Part shown: piece after piece, positions 1 through 12,758 of the stretch | How the letters are laid out: each line of letters opens with the position of its first letter | Position numbering within the stretch: the first letter of the stretch is position 1 | Notes under the pieces: generated by a model | What the model was told of the DNA's origin: nothing | Database searches by the model: none | The model's input: the letters and a program-made list of their open reading frames with translations, nothing else | Assembly: GCF_019649055.1 (NCBI RefSeq) | Contig: NW_026570497.1 | Location: 1-64,000, forward strand | Source: Paramacrobiotus metropolitanus | Lineage: Eukaryota > Tardigrada > Eutardigrada > Parachela > Macrobiotidae | DNA: 64,000 nucleotides | Direction: 5' to 3' | Position numbers and translations under genes: made by a program

Positions 1-670
1 TTCTATTGGAGTAATGATTTTGCGATGTGCCCCTGCAGAGCCATCACGCTAATGACAAACCGGTAGGTAATCAACAATCGCCATGCGGTGCACAAATAAA
101 ACTTTGTCGTTTGAAACCAGTACGCTTACGCATCTACGCAACATAAAATGTACTGTAGATGCGCCAAGTATCCAGTCAAATTTACGATATATCTGTGTGA
201 GCTCCCACCTCGGCTGAAGTACTGTGCAGTACAGTTAATCTGTCCAAAAGATCGTTTATATGTCCCAGTTTGCGACTGATTGATCGTACCCGGTTTTATC
301 CATTAAGGAATTTGCAGAGCTGGCAGACTTAATCCTTCTCCACTGATTCATCTTGGAGTACTCTATCAGGTGGATACCACCAAGATGGATTAATTATTAC
401 TAGAGAATAATAATTGTTAAAAGTGGTGATCGCGTTGAGGTATCGTACTCCGAGCCGCATTCAATCTGAAACGAGCAATTCCAGGCGGTGTACAACTCCG
501 GAATATGATGAGATAAAAATAATGCCGCGGTCAACAAGCAGTCCATGAAAAGGAATTTCGTTCAGACTGCAACACACCAATTTCGCACCATATAAAATAG
601 TCGGAAGTTCCGAGTACTTTGTGGTGCGACATTGGTGCATTGCGTACACGCGACATGATACCGCCCTTAC

Positions 671-912
671 AGGGTTTTCCAGATGCGGAGTTGGTGCGGT
701 GGAAATTGTTGGATCACATACGATCTTTCTCACGATGGTGGGTCCGTTCGATGCTAACCGTGATCGCATGTATGCAAGCGGATCGCTATCGGTTAGGCAA
801 TGATTAAGGCAGCGATCTGTTTGCATGAACCTTTCGCAAAGCTGACGTATCACGCAGCCGGAATGATGACTGGCGATACAAAGCCCCGGAGGATTTTTGT
901 TGGAGAGTGCTC
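671..912 (-). CDS. Candidate cysteine-rich exon, unidentified
   Basis: On the minus strand an open stretch from about 912 down to 671 has regularly spaced cysteines (LCERF..DRCLNHCL) and ends at a good donor (CCT|GTAAGG at 671/670). The frame stays open to 461 beyond the donor. I see no start codon, signal peptide or homologous copy elsewhere in the window, so this may be one internal exon of a secreted protein or chance. Cysteine spacing of this type is seen in several secreted invertebrate families, and none can be named with confidence. Confidence 0.2.
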
Positions 913-2520
913 AAGCATGTTTTGAAAACGTTTTGCTTGGAAGCCGTCCTACTATAAGCTTGCCATAAACTAAAGACAGCCAGCACAATTGGGGTTCCCG
1001 CAGAGAAGCAATCCTAGTTTCTGTTATTCGCCACAGACAGTATACCAAATAACTTATACACGTTTTTCATACCTTTTGGGATATTGACTGAGTAGATGTA
1101 TCCATGAATGAATGAGAGGAAAGGATTTGGTCTTCACTTTTGCGTTTGCGGAGACGGTCAGCGGACTAGCTGATCGACGACTTAACTACCGTGCTCCTCG
1201 TCCACCTCTAGGGTTTTTTTTGAATTTTAGAAATAAAACAAAATCACACCGAAGAAGAAAAGCGAGTAGGATGACATGTTCAGATAGAGTGATAGATATA
1301 ATATCTGAGTGAGATAGAGTGATAGAAATATCTGAGTGACTTCTGCCGGAGCAATATACGCATGCATTGATCTTACTATGGGCCTGAATGCAATCAGCGG
1401 AGTCATTTGCAGATCAATGAACGCCCATGGGTTGGTTCGGCAGAAAGGTGGACGGCCTTTAGAAAAAGGTGGATGTATTCCGGTATAAAGGTAGACGGCT
1501 CATCCACCAATCTGCCGAAGGTCGGCAGATTGGTCCACCCGTCCACCTTTCCGCCGGCTACACATGCGCGCTTGTACGAGCTCATTACCATTCACATACA
1601 CGGCTTGCAGCTAGTGCATGTTAGAATGTGAATCGGCTGAACATTTATCCGGTTATACAGCACTGTGTCGTTCATAGCGTACAAATTTCCTTCAAGTGTG
1701 GGCTTACAGAACAGTATTCTGTTCCCTGGATAATGTGGTAGAGCGGAACAAATAAAAGGTCACGGCGGTGCAAGACCGGCGGTTGTGTACGCTAATGTGT
1801 TCACTGGGGAAAACACGAAACAGCAATATGAGTCGGGAAATTGCTATTGAAGAAAGTAATCCGATTGGCAATCGTCTGCGTACTGAATTTTCACAAGTTT
1901 AAGGACACGAAAATGCACTAGGTCTGCTTGCAAGCACCGGGGGCCTGCAGCTAATTTTAATGTAATTTAGTAATTAGAAATTCAGAACTAATAATTCGAA
2001 ATTGGAATTTTAGTGGCACTAACGCTGTTTTGGGTTACCGATTACTGACTAGTAGGACAACGCGTTAAGATAATAGTTTACACAGTGGTCGCTTGTGTCC
2101 CTGGTGTCTTCGTAATCTGGCAAAGCCATGTGTCTCTGATGCTAACGTAGTAGTGATGTACATTAATGTTTTAAGTGTCTAGAAATTAACAATGGCTAAG
2201 CAGTTTAGCGTAGCAGCATATGATGCTTACCTGACCTGTATCGTCTCAGTAAGGCGCTAAAGTTTATTAATTTACTCAGCATTTAGGCACAGAAATACTG
2301 GATACTAAGATGTTCTTTGATGTACTTAGAAGCTTGAGAGCTTTTTAAGTAACCAGGATAAATTGCTACTTAGAACTAAGCGTTGCAACAGTAGGTCCAG
2401 TACGTACTACGTAGCACTTGAGCCCCCGTTGTAGGTGCTATTTCACAGCGTCGGAACTTTCTAATTTTCAGGGCTGAATACTACCTGCATTTGAATACCT
2501 GTACTTCGATCACTGCTTTA
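913..2520. other. Non-coding stretch, no gene recognised
   Basis: Reading both strands I find only short open frames without family resemblance or splice signals. It holds a GATAGAGTGATAGA-type short repeat near 1305-1335 and a hairpin element at 1444-1551, listed separately. Confidence 0.5.
1444..1551. repeat. Hairpin-forming element (MITE-like)
   Basis: Outer arms near 1444-1456 and 1539-1551 are inverted copies of a GGTGGACGG motif. An inner perfect 12-bp stem pairs 1506-1517 with 1523-1534 (ACCAATCTGCCG and its complement, 5-bp loop). The compact nested inverted structure without coding capacity fits a small miniature transposon remnant. No target duplication could be fixed. Confidence 0.45.
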
Positions 2521-2734
2521 TATTGGCTCCTTTTAGCTTATTCTCCCTTATCTGGGCTCCCGGACAATATGGGCAACCGTCTAATGGCGCAGCTACATCT
2601 GTAACCGTCCAAAACGTCCGGACGTCTGGGACGCCGGCGGACGTCTTAGCGCTTAAACCGTCTAAAACGTCCGCCGTAAATTTTGCCCACCCAGTTTGTT
2701 TTTGGCTTTTCTGATCTTCAACAAGACCAGTTAG

Positions 2735-2845
2735 TGTAAATTCGTAGCCGGACGTTTCAATCTGAGTGTAAATTCGTAGCCGGATGATTCTGCATGACTA
2801 AATTCGTAGCCGGACGTTTCTGCCTGACTGTAAATTCGTATTCGT
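2735..2845 (-). repeat. 32-bp minisatellite, short inverted array
   Basis: About three to four units of TAAATTCGTAGCCGGACG type, in the opposite orientation to the larger array at 3600-3998. The two arrays face each other across about 750 bp. Confidence 0.75.
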
Positions 2846-3599
2846 ACCGGATTTGTTGACAATGCCCCACACGCCAATCCATTTCCGCTATAAACCGATT
2901 GCATATACGGAATCAGCTAATTGTTTTGACCCAGAAAAATCTACCCCACCTTAAAAAATAAAATGCCGCTCCTGTTGGGTCCAGTGCCCCACAAGGTACC
3001 GCCTCCTTCGGCGGTCGCAATAGCCCACAAGGGGAAATGTTGCGTTTTCCGTTTCCACCACATATTCTAGTCGAAATCAATTGCGCTGATTTTGAATCTG
3101 CAATCATAAAAATAACAGATTGTGAGGACATCGTCACTAGTCGACCCGCATCGCCATCCTTCCGTCATTAGTCACCGGAAGTGCGCGTGCAGGTATGCCG
3201 CGCACATTTCCCCGCGGTCATGTTACATCATGCTGACGGCATATTACATCACTATGCTGTAATGCCTCCCCGCCGTTGGATCCTCCCTACACCAGCCCCG
3301 CACGCGATCGTCGACCGGGACTCGACCGGGACGATATATAAAGCCCCCTCCACCACAGCACCACATCAGTCCAATGCGAGCCACCCCTGGCATAGCTAGC
3401 ATAGCATTAGCATTGTTATAGTGGGCATAGTGATATTGTTGATTAAAGGACCCAGACATACGGGTGAGTTGTCTAATTACATAGGTACACATGAAGGTCA
3501 TCGTCGACCTGCACAGGTAGCACACAAGAGGCGCTTGCAAGAGAACTCATATTGCGAAACGATCTACTGAGTTACTTGATTCCCAAGTTTTTAGAATCC

Positions 3600-3998
3600 G
3601 GATACGAATTTACACACAAGCAGAAAAGTCCGGCTACGAATTTGCACTCAGGCAAAAACGTCCGGCTACGAATTTACAGTCATGCAGAAACGTCCGGCTA
3701 CGAATTTACAGTCATGCAGAAACGTCCGGCTACGAATTTACACTCAGGCAAAAACGTCCGCCTACGAATTTACAGTCATGCAGAAACGTCCGGCTACGAA
3801 TTTACACTCAGGCAAAAACGTCCGCCTACGAATTTACATTAAGGCAAAAACGTCCTGTTACGAATTTACACTCAGGCAGAAACGTCCGGCTACGAATTTA
3901 CACTCAGTCAGAAACGTCCGGCTACGAATTTGCACTCTGGCAAAAACGTCCGCCTACGAATTTACATTAAGGCAAAAACGTCCGGCTACGAATTTTTG
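3600..3998 (+). repeat. 32-bp minisatellite, about 12 units
   Basis: Tandem array with a 32-bp period; each unit carries CGGCTACGAATTTACA followed by a variable TCATGCAGAAACGTC-like half. Variants (CGC for CGG, CATTAAGG, CACTCAGG) are scattered, so units have diverged and been re-amplified in groups. Because 32 is not a multiple of 3, all three forward frames stay open and give spurious open frames, which I do not annotate. Confidence 0.85.
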
Positions 3999-4430
3999 AT
4001 TTATATAAAGTTTTCTTGCGTTTTTTGCGGTAACTCGTTCGCTGGTTTCGCGCATCGCGCCAGACTATGGATGCCGGAACCAAAATACGATATAACTAGG
4101 CCGTACCCTCCCTTTGTACAACTTAAACGTGGTCGCGTAAATTTCAAAAATTTCTGGCGCTGCTGGCGATCAGGAAGCCGTCAGTGCGTCCACAAATTGA
4201 GCATATAAGAGGCGAAACCAGGCATCTTCCGAGCCGTGATTTTGACTTTTTCGCTGTTTTAGTTTATGCTCAATTTGTAGTCTGGCTTGTACACGAATTT
4301 GGTGCAATGTACCAGGCCAAACCTTTTAAGAGTTCACAAGTTGTTAGCAGAGATCAAGGAAAGAAATACTATAGACACCCACACAAATCAAATCACTGTC
4401 TAGCCCAGACGTTGTCAGCATCATGCTGAA

Positions 4431-4572
4431 AATTTCACACGGTGCCCTTAACACCAAGCAATGTATTAATGTTCGTATTTCGGTACACCTTATTTCGTTA
4501 ATATACGTATTTCGGTAAATTTCACACGCTGCCTTTAACACCAAGCAATGTATTAATATGCGTATTTCGGTA
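4431..4572 (+). repeat. 55-bp direct repeat
   Basis: The segment at 4431-4485 recurs at 4518-4572 with four or five substitutions (AATTTCACACGGTGCC versus AATTTCACACGCTGCC, both ending CGTATTTCGGTA). No coding role is visible. Confidence 0.7.
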
Positions 4573-4808
4573 TGTGGTTCAACTTGGACTGGCGCCTAAG
4601 TAATAAACAGAAGTTTAGTATTTTATGCCGCTTTTTAGCAACTAGCTATTCCCACCACCCTGACGCAATCTTTGATCTTTTACTGTGTTGGTAGTGAAGG
4701 TATAACTATTTGCAGCCTGAATATTTTTATTCGTAAATGACTAACTCCATGAACTTGTCACAAAGAGGTGAGACTAGCCAACACAGATGTGCGAAAGCAT
4801 TGAAATTA

Positions 4809-6426
4809 TCACAAAGTGGTGGTCGAATTTGTTTTGAACGTACTGCAACGGAAATTGTTCAAATCCGCAACAATCCATTCGTTCCCATTAGAGCATTTCA
4901 GAGTGTTTCCATCATCCAACACGATTTCATCGACATTCGCTGGTGCCGTACCAGTATATTCGGCACTAATGCGCGTGAATGAAACATTCCCGATGCATAC
5001 CGGCGCATTTAGACGGAGCACTTCCAAATTCACCCGATACATGGGCAGCGCTTTCAGTACAGCTTTTCCGTCGATGACATCCATTCTGCTGTCCTGCCTC
5101 ACCTCTGTAAAGGCACGCCATAACAGATCTGGTGCGAGAGAGTGAGCCCATTTTCCACCTGCAGCCATCAGGCTCACCCAAGTACGGTATCTGCTGAGAA
5201 CGTCATCCAATCGGCGCAACTTTATATCTGCCCGCTCGGTCGCCGAAATCGTTGCCGCCCACATCTCCGCCGTGAAGTTGTCGCTTGTGGTGGTGCTAAA
5301 CGGAAAAAGGACCGACACTTCGCTGACCAATTTGTCCATTTCGTCTTCGTCGACGAACTCGTTTTTGTCCAGCATCTTCTCAACGGCTATTGCAACGAGG
5401 GTTTTCGTGAAATTGGTGTAATCACTGGGTTGCATGTACACGTAGTTCTGTCCGGTTGAAAGGCGTTCCATAGAGGCGTTGATAATCGCGTCGTACGGGA
5501 GATGTTTTGTATCGATGCACATCGGTGCTGAGCGAACTGTCGGGGCGGTTTGTGCGAAGGCAAGAAACAGACGCGATGCAAAATTCGCAGGGTCGTTTTG
5601 CAACGCGGACAGCGTTTCGTTCCATGCCACGTCCCCTGGACAAGACATATTCATTGTGAGGGTAACCGACTGTGAATAGCTGGTCATGGGCTGCCATCCG
5701 GTGGTTGTAATTGTTTGCTTGGAGCCGTAAGCCGTGTACCCCACCAGGAAAAATTTAAGCTTCAACGGATAGATCTTGGAGAAAAGGCCCACTCTGGACG
5801 AAATTTCATTTGAAACGTAATCTCGCACAGGTTCTTCTTTGTCATTGTACGGTTTAGAGAGTTTTACAGTAACAAACAGGCAACCAGTATTTGGCTCGAC
5901 GCTCACTGCAGCGGAATCGTAATAATGGCGTAACAGACGTGCCAACGGTGCGTGGAAGAGCGGTGTCCTATCGGATGTGGTGTTGAAGGCTTCAATTTGC
6001 ATGCTCCTGTAAGGGACTTCAAACGTTCTCTGGGTCGAGTTTACTGATCCTGGAAAGCAAGATCATTACATGTCTTGTAAAACGTTGTTTGGTGGCTAGT
6101 GGTGATTTAACTTTCATTAGATACTGATTTCCTTATGCAGCAACCGTGTTATCTGCGATGCAAAAACCGTTTGGACGTTGCATGCAAGGAAACCAATATC
6201 TCATGCGATTAAACCTTAGAGCAAGTTCTTTTACTAATGTCCGTGTTCTGCGTGGTACCGAGGGCGGAAGATGCGTTGTCTATCCCTGATACTGCGCTAT
6301 CTGCAATGACAACTTCGTAAGTTTATACACTGGTTTGTCATGTATAGATAGATAATTATACTCACCACAGTCAACTGTATAAACGAGCAGGGAAATGAGT
6401 AGTACCGAGTACCGAAAGCGGCTCAT
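4809..6426 (-). CDS. Secreted glycoprotein of unknown function (copy 1, intact)
   Basis: Two exons. Exon 1 (6426-6366) begins with ATG and encodes a signal peptide, MSRFRYSVLLISLLVYTVDC, then stops at a GTGAGT donor in phase 1. Exon 2 (6049-4809) follows a TTTCCAG acceptor and restores the frame, giving about 433 residues. The mature chain has many N-glycosylation sequons (NTT, NMS, NET, NAS, NFT twice, NVS, NST) and only a few cysteines (CLFV, SCPGD, MCIDT, VCIGN, KCSN, RCST). I see no membrane segment after the signal, so it is probably exported. I recognise no domain family. Two decayed relatives lie at 7472-8575 and 10033-10460 in the same orientation, and flanking DNA is duplicated with them (4640-4830 resembles 9650-9880; 6720-6860 resembles 9170-9260). 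Confidence 0.75.
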
Positions 6427-7471
6427 TTTACGGAGAACACAACGGTGCGAAAGCTTTAGTTATAATGATGACACAAAAAAGAACGACATATCGACGTTTG
6501 CGCTTATGTACAGCGTCTAACAGAGGCTGATTTAGGCTTGAAATTCCGAGAACGCTCTAGGCAAAATAACGGCGCGGATGTGTCGGTAACAGCCCAATGA
6601 CTTTATTACAGAGCAGATTAGTTCCACATCCTGATGCTATTCATGAACGTGCATGCATTACATGCATTACTATGTGAGATTATGACTGACACATATTGTG
6701 CTTCGAGGGTTCTTCTGATTGATGATAACTGGTTTTAGTTCCTTAACCGCACGCTTTTGCTAAATCAGCAAGCTGGCACGGCTAGTCATACTGTCGTTAC
6801 CAACGGCTGTTTTCATCATCCCTCCCACAATCCACATACATCATTATAGATATTCGTAGAATATCTAGCGAGCTTGCATTTTTGGCACCCCAAAGCGAAA
6901 AGCAAACAAGTTCGATTCCGGCATTGCTGCTGTTAACAGTAATTAATTATGAGTGCCTCTACTTCTTGGAAGATATAATCTGGAAAGAGTTTGTCCGCAC
7001 ACTGGTAGATATGCGCGGACTCACTGGCAGTTCTTTAGATCTGGTTAAAGGTCATGTCTTTAAATAACTAAACTGGTTTGCGGCATGGCAAAAAACCCAA
7101 AAAGATTTTGCCGGCACAGCGCTAGCCACCGTTTTGACGACACAAACTTCCGTCGGCCTACTCCACTGGCAATTTTCATAGCAAGTCGTGCTTTCGCTTG
7201 CATGCGCTGTTGTTGAAAGGTTCGGTGGCGTTGAAAGGGCATTGCATTACATTTATTCGAATTGCATGTATCTGCTTAGAAGACAATATGAACGCAACAA
7301 AAGTTTAGAATAATTATGAAATGACACCCGTCATCTGAACCAATGACTGAACATTAATAACAAAAATAAGATGGACTCTAAAAGCGGCAGATTCAAAGTG
7401 AGCTATGACATCAGCTTCGATGACATTGATTTTTCTGGGAAAATTCCAACCGAATTCAAAGACTCCTCCGA
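6427..7471. other. Spacer between secreted-protein copies
   Basis: No gene seen. The part at 6720-6860 resembles 9170-9260 (both contain, on the minus strand, AACAGCC..TGGTAACGA and CCAGCTTGC), which marks the limits of the duplicated unit. Confidence 0.5.
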
Positions 7472-8575
7472 TTAGTCCAATCTTACGGTTCCATCATCAA
7501 ACACGATTCCGTCGCTATTCCGCGGTCGCGCACCAGCACATTCGGCGCTAGTGCTCGAGAATGAAACATGTCCGTTGCATACGGACGCACTCTGACAAAG
7601 CGTTTCCTGATTCACACGATACATGGGCAGCGTTTTCAATACAATTTTTCCGTCAACGAAGCCCATTGTGCTATCATACTTCGCCTCTAGATAGGCATGC
7701 CATATTGGAGCTGGTGCAGGAATGGGATCCCATTCTCGGTTAGCACCCATCGCACGCACCGGCTGAGAACGTCATCCAGTCGGCGTAATTTATGTCGCTC
7801 CGATCAGTCACCGGAATTGTTGCCGCCCACATATCCGCCGTAAAGTTATCGGTTGTGGTAATAGTAAACGGGATCCTGCCGACATTTCGCTGATCAATCT
7901 GTCCATTTCGTCCTCATGGACGAACTCGTTTTTGCCCAACATCTTCTCAACGGCTGTTGCAGCGAGTGCTCTCGTGAAATTGGCGTAATCACTGGGTTGC
8001 ATGTACACGTAGTTCTGTCCGGTTGAAAGGCGTTCCATATGGGCGTAGATAATCGCGTTGGACGGAAGATGTTTTGTATCGATGCTCATCGGAGCTGAGC
8101 AAACACTCGGGGCGGTTCGCGCAAAGGCAAGAAATAGACGTTACGCTAGCTTTTTGGGATTGTTTTGGAGTGCAGTCAATGTTTCGTCACACCCCGCTTC
8201 CGTGGGACAGCTAATACCCAGTGAGACCGGCGGCGGATTGCTGCCAACCGGTGGTTGTAATCGTTCCGTTGGAACCATTGGTTGAGTACCCCACCAGGAG
8301 CCACTTAAGCTTCAGCGGATAAATCTTGGACAAAGCACCCGCTTCGGAGGAAATTTCGTTGGAAACGCTGTCTCGCAAAGGATCAGGATCATTATCAACC
8401 AACTCATGATCCTGTCTTTAGAGTCCTACTTTGACGATCAGGCAGCTGGCATTTGTCTTGACGCCCACCCAAACGGAATTCCAATAAGTCAACAGATGAT
8501 CCTGCGGTGCGGAGAAGAGCGGCCGCCGATCGTATGTGGTGTTAAAGACTTGAATTCATGATGCTGATTAACTGG
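7472..8575 (-). pseudogene. Secreted-protein copy 2, decayed
   Basis: The minus strand matches copy 1 in several separate frames. From 8555 downward it reads FNTTYDRRPLFSAP, ending at a stop near 8406. 8402-8211 gives SNEISSEAGALSKIYPLKLK. 8089-7808 gives DTKHLPSNAIIYAHMERL, then shifts frame in the SEMS region. 7759-7472 gives LKTLPMYRVNQETL, ending with FDDGTVRLD. Frame changes and a stop separate these blocks, and I find no signal-peptide exon upstream. It is a full-length but inactivated duplicate. Confidence 0.8.
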
Positions 8576-10032
8576 AACAGCAATCTCATTATCATTTCAT
8601 GCAAAAAGGGAATGTACGTTGCAAATAGTGACATGCGCGAAACAACATCACTTACGAAAGTCCTCATGACTGATCCAGTACCACATGGTTTAGCATAAAC
8701 GTTATAACTTGTGCTTCAAAAAATTTTGTGGTGGCCGTTTTTGATGTACAGTAATAATATATTTTAGTATAGCTGATTATGATATATTTTAATTCCGCAA
8801 CCACACTTTTCTGCTAGGTATCAAATCTCCCAAGTCAAAAAGTCGTACTGATTTGAAAACTGTTTTGACGACCTGGATAGTACATAATACTTCCAGTTTG
8901 CACCTCCTATAGTTACTAAATTGGCAGTGTTTTCCGTACCGGATCGCATACTTGTTAGGGTTTTATGACGAACGAACTGAGGAACATTAGTGGATATTAT
9001 TAACAACTTTCAGTACAGCAGTTTCAGTACAGAACTTAGAACTGGCAGAGATATTCAGGTCAAATGTAGTACCAGTTTAAACTAATGGAAAATGTGACAC
9101 CACATTCGAACCTGCACAGAGCTTTTATGTGAACTTCCCAAGTACGAGTACGACATTCTGACTTGGGTCTGATTCTGGCAAGCTGGCAGGACGAGTCATG
9201 CAATCGTTACCATTGGCTGTTTTGATTAAATCAACATACTCGTATATCCCTAGACCATCCGTAGACCGTATAGAGCTTCTCACATACGTGGCATAAAGGA
9301 AGGCTGATTTTTTAAGTAAGTTGGTGACCTTTTCAAAATTTCCAGCAGAATAATCCAAGCCAGAAATTCACACTATTCAGTACCAAACATTCTTTATCGT
9401 GAATATATGCATTTGGTGGCAGTGACCGACGCATAGACACCGAAATTTACATAAGCGTTGAACACAAAAACCTTCGCTATGATTCGGTCACAAATTTACC
9501 AATACAGCGACGCAACGTCCAGCAGAGCCGTTCATCAGCAAAAAAAGAAAAAAAAACTTCACAGAAACGAAGCAAGCAAGCAGTTATTTGTAAACGCAAA
9601 TTCTGAGCGATTTAACTTGTGTGAGCGGCAACAGTTAGAAATTGAAATTTACTATTTTCTGCCGTTCTTTAGGATAATGGCTACTCCCAAAACTATCTTG
9701 ACGCTACCTTTACCCTTCAACTGTGTAAATGGCAAGGCTATAATTATCTGCAATTTAAGTCATTTATTAGACGAAAAAAGGATCCATGAAAATGTCACAA
9801 AGAACTGAAAATAGCCGACACTTCTGTGCGAAAGCGTTGAAATTAGACAGAAGGCGGTGTTCGAATTAAATTTGAAAAGGTTGTTGGAGACTTGGAGTGA
9901 TAAAAAGTGAGAACAGCGCAAAGTTGGATGCGAGGCTGTGCCAGTAGCCACGCCCATCTTTTCATGACAAATTAGCGTTTTCTTTAATGTTGTTGTAGGC
10001 TGGAGCAGCGTTGAGAGCACTTCACTCTGTTT
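8576..10032. other. Spacer with duplicated flanking DNA
   Basis: No gene recognised. 9650-9880 resembles the 3' flank of copy 1 (4640-4830), including the segment TGTGCGAAAGC.TTGAAATTA just downstream of the coding end. An open frame at 9125-9358(-) lies in the duplicated 5' flank and has no other support. Confidence 0.45.
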
Positions 10033-10460
10033 CTAAGAATCATCACCAAGAGTGGTTCCATCTTCAAACATGATTTCACGAGCATTCGACGGTCTCGTAC
10101 TGTTATAAGAGGAACCAGTGCTGGCGAAAGAAACATTCCCGCAGCATAACGGCGTATTTCTAAGCGATTCCAAGTTCACACGATACATGGGCAACGTTTT
10201 CAGTACAGCTTTTCCGTCGATGATGTCAATTCTGCTGTCGTGCTTCACTTCTTGATAGGCCTCCGATAAGAGAGCTGGTGCTAGAGCGGGTGCCCATATT
10301 CCACCTGCAGCCATCACGCGCACCCAAGCACGCTGGCTGCTGAGGACGTCACCCAAGCGGCGCATTTTCAAATCGGGCCGATCCGGAATCGTTGCCGCGC
10401 TGACAATAGCGTTGGACGGAAGATGTTGTGCATCGAGGCACATCGGTGCTGTCCGAACAC
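10033..10460 (-). pseudogene. Secreted-protein copy 3, truncated
   Basis: Only the C-terminal half survives, in one frame: SVRTAPMCLDAQHLPSNAI, then a deletion of about 75 residues compared with copy 1 (the MERLSTGQNYVYM to TTSDNFTAEMWA part is missing). It then runs to the C-terminus with KTLPMYRVNLESL and FEDGTTL. The N-terminal half and signal exon are replaced at about 10460 by a fragment of the Tudor/F-box family. Confidence 0.8.
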
Positions 10461-10700
10461 TCAGACCACTTGGAACCGGAAGTCAGGTCTTTATTGATTT
10501 TTTACGACGGCATCGAGATTATTCGGTGATCCACCGGTCGACGTCAAACACTGGAAGACCGTTCCGTTTCCACAAACTGCCAATCCAGTTCCCGGTCGTC
10601 CAAGTCAACAACCATACCCATGGCCTTGGCGTCAATGGTCTTTCCATGCTGGAGTATACCATCGGGTGACTACACGTCCATGCTGTTCTCTTCGTGTGTT
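10461..10700 (-). pseudogene. Tudor-like exon fragment (fragment M)
   Basis: The minus strand aligns with the Tudor exon of gene H. H reads RVDVQSPDGILQHGNVIDAK; here MDV is followed by a TAG stop and then SPDGILQHGKTIDAKAMG, DLDDRELDWQFVE, and after a frameshift CLTSTGGSPNNLDAVVKN and DFRFQVV. The CAG to TAG change and the frameshift show decay. The homology ends exactly where copy 3 of the secreted protein begins, so this is a rearrangement junction. Confidence 0.75.
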
Positions 10701-12758
10701 GTTGCTTGTGACTGACAGGATAAAAACCGATACTCTTAAAGCAAGTCAACTGGAAGTGCTTATACACCGCTTCCAGGAAGCAAACGACTGTTCAGGTTGA
10801 AAAACGATGCGGGGACCGAAGCACTCGATTATGATTACCAAAAGCAAGAAGTACCAGATCACTGTGCGTTCAGATCGCAGGTTGAATTTATTACAGCGTG
10901 CCGTACGAACGAAAGCTAAACGGAAACTGAAATCAAGGTAAGAAACAGCTTGGCCAACTTACGATGCTCAGCCATGCCGCACAGGTGGTATGCCCCGCAC
11001 AGGTAGGCACAACCTGGTGAACCGCTTAGACCACATTCCTCCGCTTCTCCATTTATAAAATGATGCGTATTACATTGTCACATGTATATCATAATGTTAT
11101 ACGGTTGCGCATAATTATACAGTATACGTGCAATGCATGGTTTTTTTCCGGTGCTGGTTGGGGGCCGCGTTGAGAGCCCATAAAGCGCAAAAAAGCCAGA
11201 GAAGAGGTCATTATTTTGTTTTCCCCGCTTGGTGGAGCCCATTCAGCCCAAGCTGTGCCAGCTGTGCCCACAGACACTCTCGATCAGACCGACTGACCCA
11301 CAGCGGTTCTTAAAGTGAGACCGAATAAGTGGGTTAGAGGTGCCATTGTAACGGCGATTTTCTGACCAACGGGAAAGTTTTACGAAATACGGTTAAATTT
11401 TACACACTTTTTCACTGTTATTTCCAAACCGCACTTGCAGCAGAGAAAAACTTTTAAACAACCCTACAATGCACTAACCACAACTAAATTACCAAGCAGA
11501 TTTACGTTAACCCTTTAAGAGTTTTGAACATTATAAGGTGCCTTCATTTTCCGATATCATATCCTCTTTCGCCGCAATAATGGCAGACCGAAACCTAGGA
11601 AACCAAAACCAAAAGATTCGATTCGATTTTGCATTTATCAGAATACGAAATACAGTACAGATAGTTTCTGCAGAGCTTCTTAAAAATGCATTTGTTGTAA
11701 CGTTATTCCCAACAACAAATGGTATTCATTAGCATACGTGTACATAGCCTATACCATGGCCACAAGCCTAAGGGACAACAGTGCAGTGTATGCGGGTTGA
11801 AAAACATTTTTAAAAAAAACTGCGCTACGTGGTACTTGAATCGCGTGGATTGCACGGCAATGTACCAGTGCCATGCAAAACCGACCACCCATTTCCGATG
11901 TCTTTACAAAATGTGTGCTTGACATCGTTGTTCTTATCGAAAATCTTTCACACAAAAACAATCAAAAATTTACGGCTGCTTAGACTTCCACTTCCGATTT
12001 CTCGCCCGCATTTTTTGGATGTCCTGTTACAGTTGGCGGGATCTCGCTTCCGATTAGTGTGCGTCGTCACGGAACTTTCCAACTGAAAAAGGATAGGCGT
12101 TTCCAGAAATCACGCTGTTCGAGCGAATGTATATTCATGGAAAGGTACAACAGGTACAGCAATGGAATGATGATACGAATGATTTGAATTAATAATTTTA
12201 TATAACAAGAATAAAACAACGACAGCTTTAGAGTGCGACTGGGCCATGACGTACAACAGCCGTTTGATCTACCGGACCATTAGAAGCATCCTGTTTTTTT
12301 GTTGTTGTGCGTTATAGGATCTTCGTATTTCTGCCTTTTTCGGAGTTTGGCATTTTCAGAACGCCTTAATTTTTAGAATAAATTGCGCTTGTAAGCTTTA
12401 TCTATATGGCATGTTATGATATATTTAGACTGTACGCATGAATATATCTCTACAGAAGTACAACTACCAAAAAAATAAAATAATATCATAAAAACCGGGA
12501 CTCTCCGCTTCTACGTGAGCTGGGCACATCACTGAAACATTTTATATTATGAAGCAAAACGCGCACGGTTCGGTTGGTGTTTAGCATTCGCGATAAGTAA
12601 GTACTAACTTCAGCGCGCGTTAAATTATTAAGGAAAATGTTTATTATTGTGGATATGGGCTTTGGGTATTGCAGGGCTTCTTAGTAATTCACAAACAAAA
12701 CCGTCCACTGTTAGTACCATTTCTGCTGATTTAGATGCCCTACCCAGCGCATTTCTGA
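10701..12758. other. Non-coding stretch, no gene recognised
   Basis: Only short uncorroborated open frames on both strands. No inverted repeat, tandem array or family fragment was found apart from scattered A/T-rich runs. Confidence 0.45.

Noticed and set aside
3552-4208. Open frames with repeating peptides (SGYEFT, RPATNLHSGKN)
   Set aside because: They are translations of the 32-bp minisatellite, open in all three frames because of the unit sequence. No start context or splice signals.
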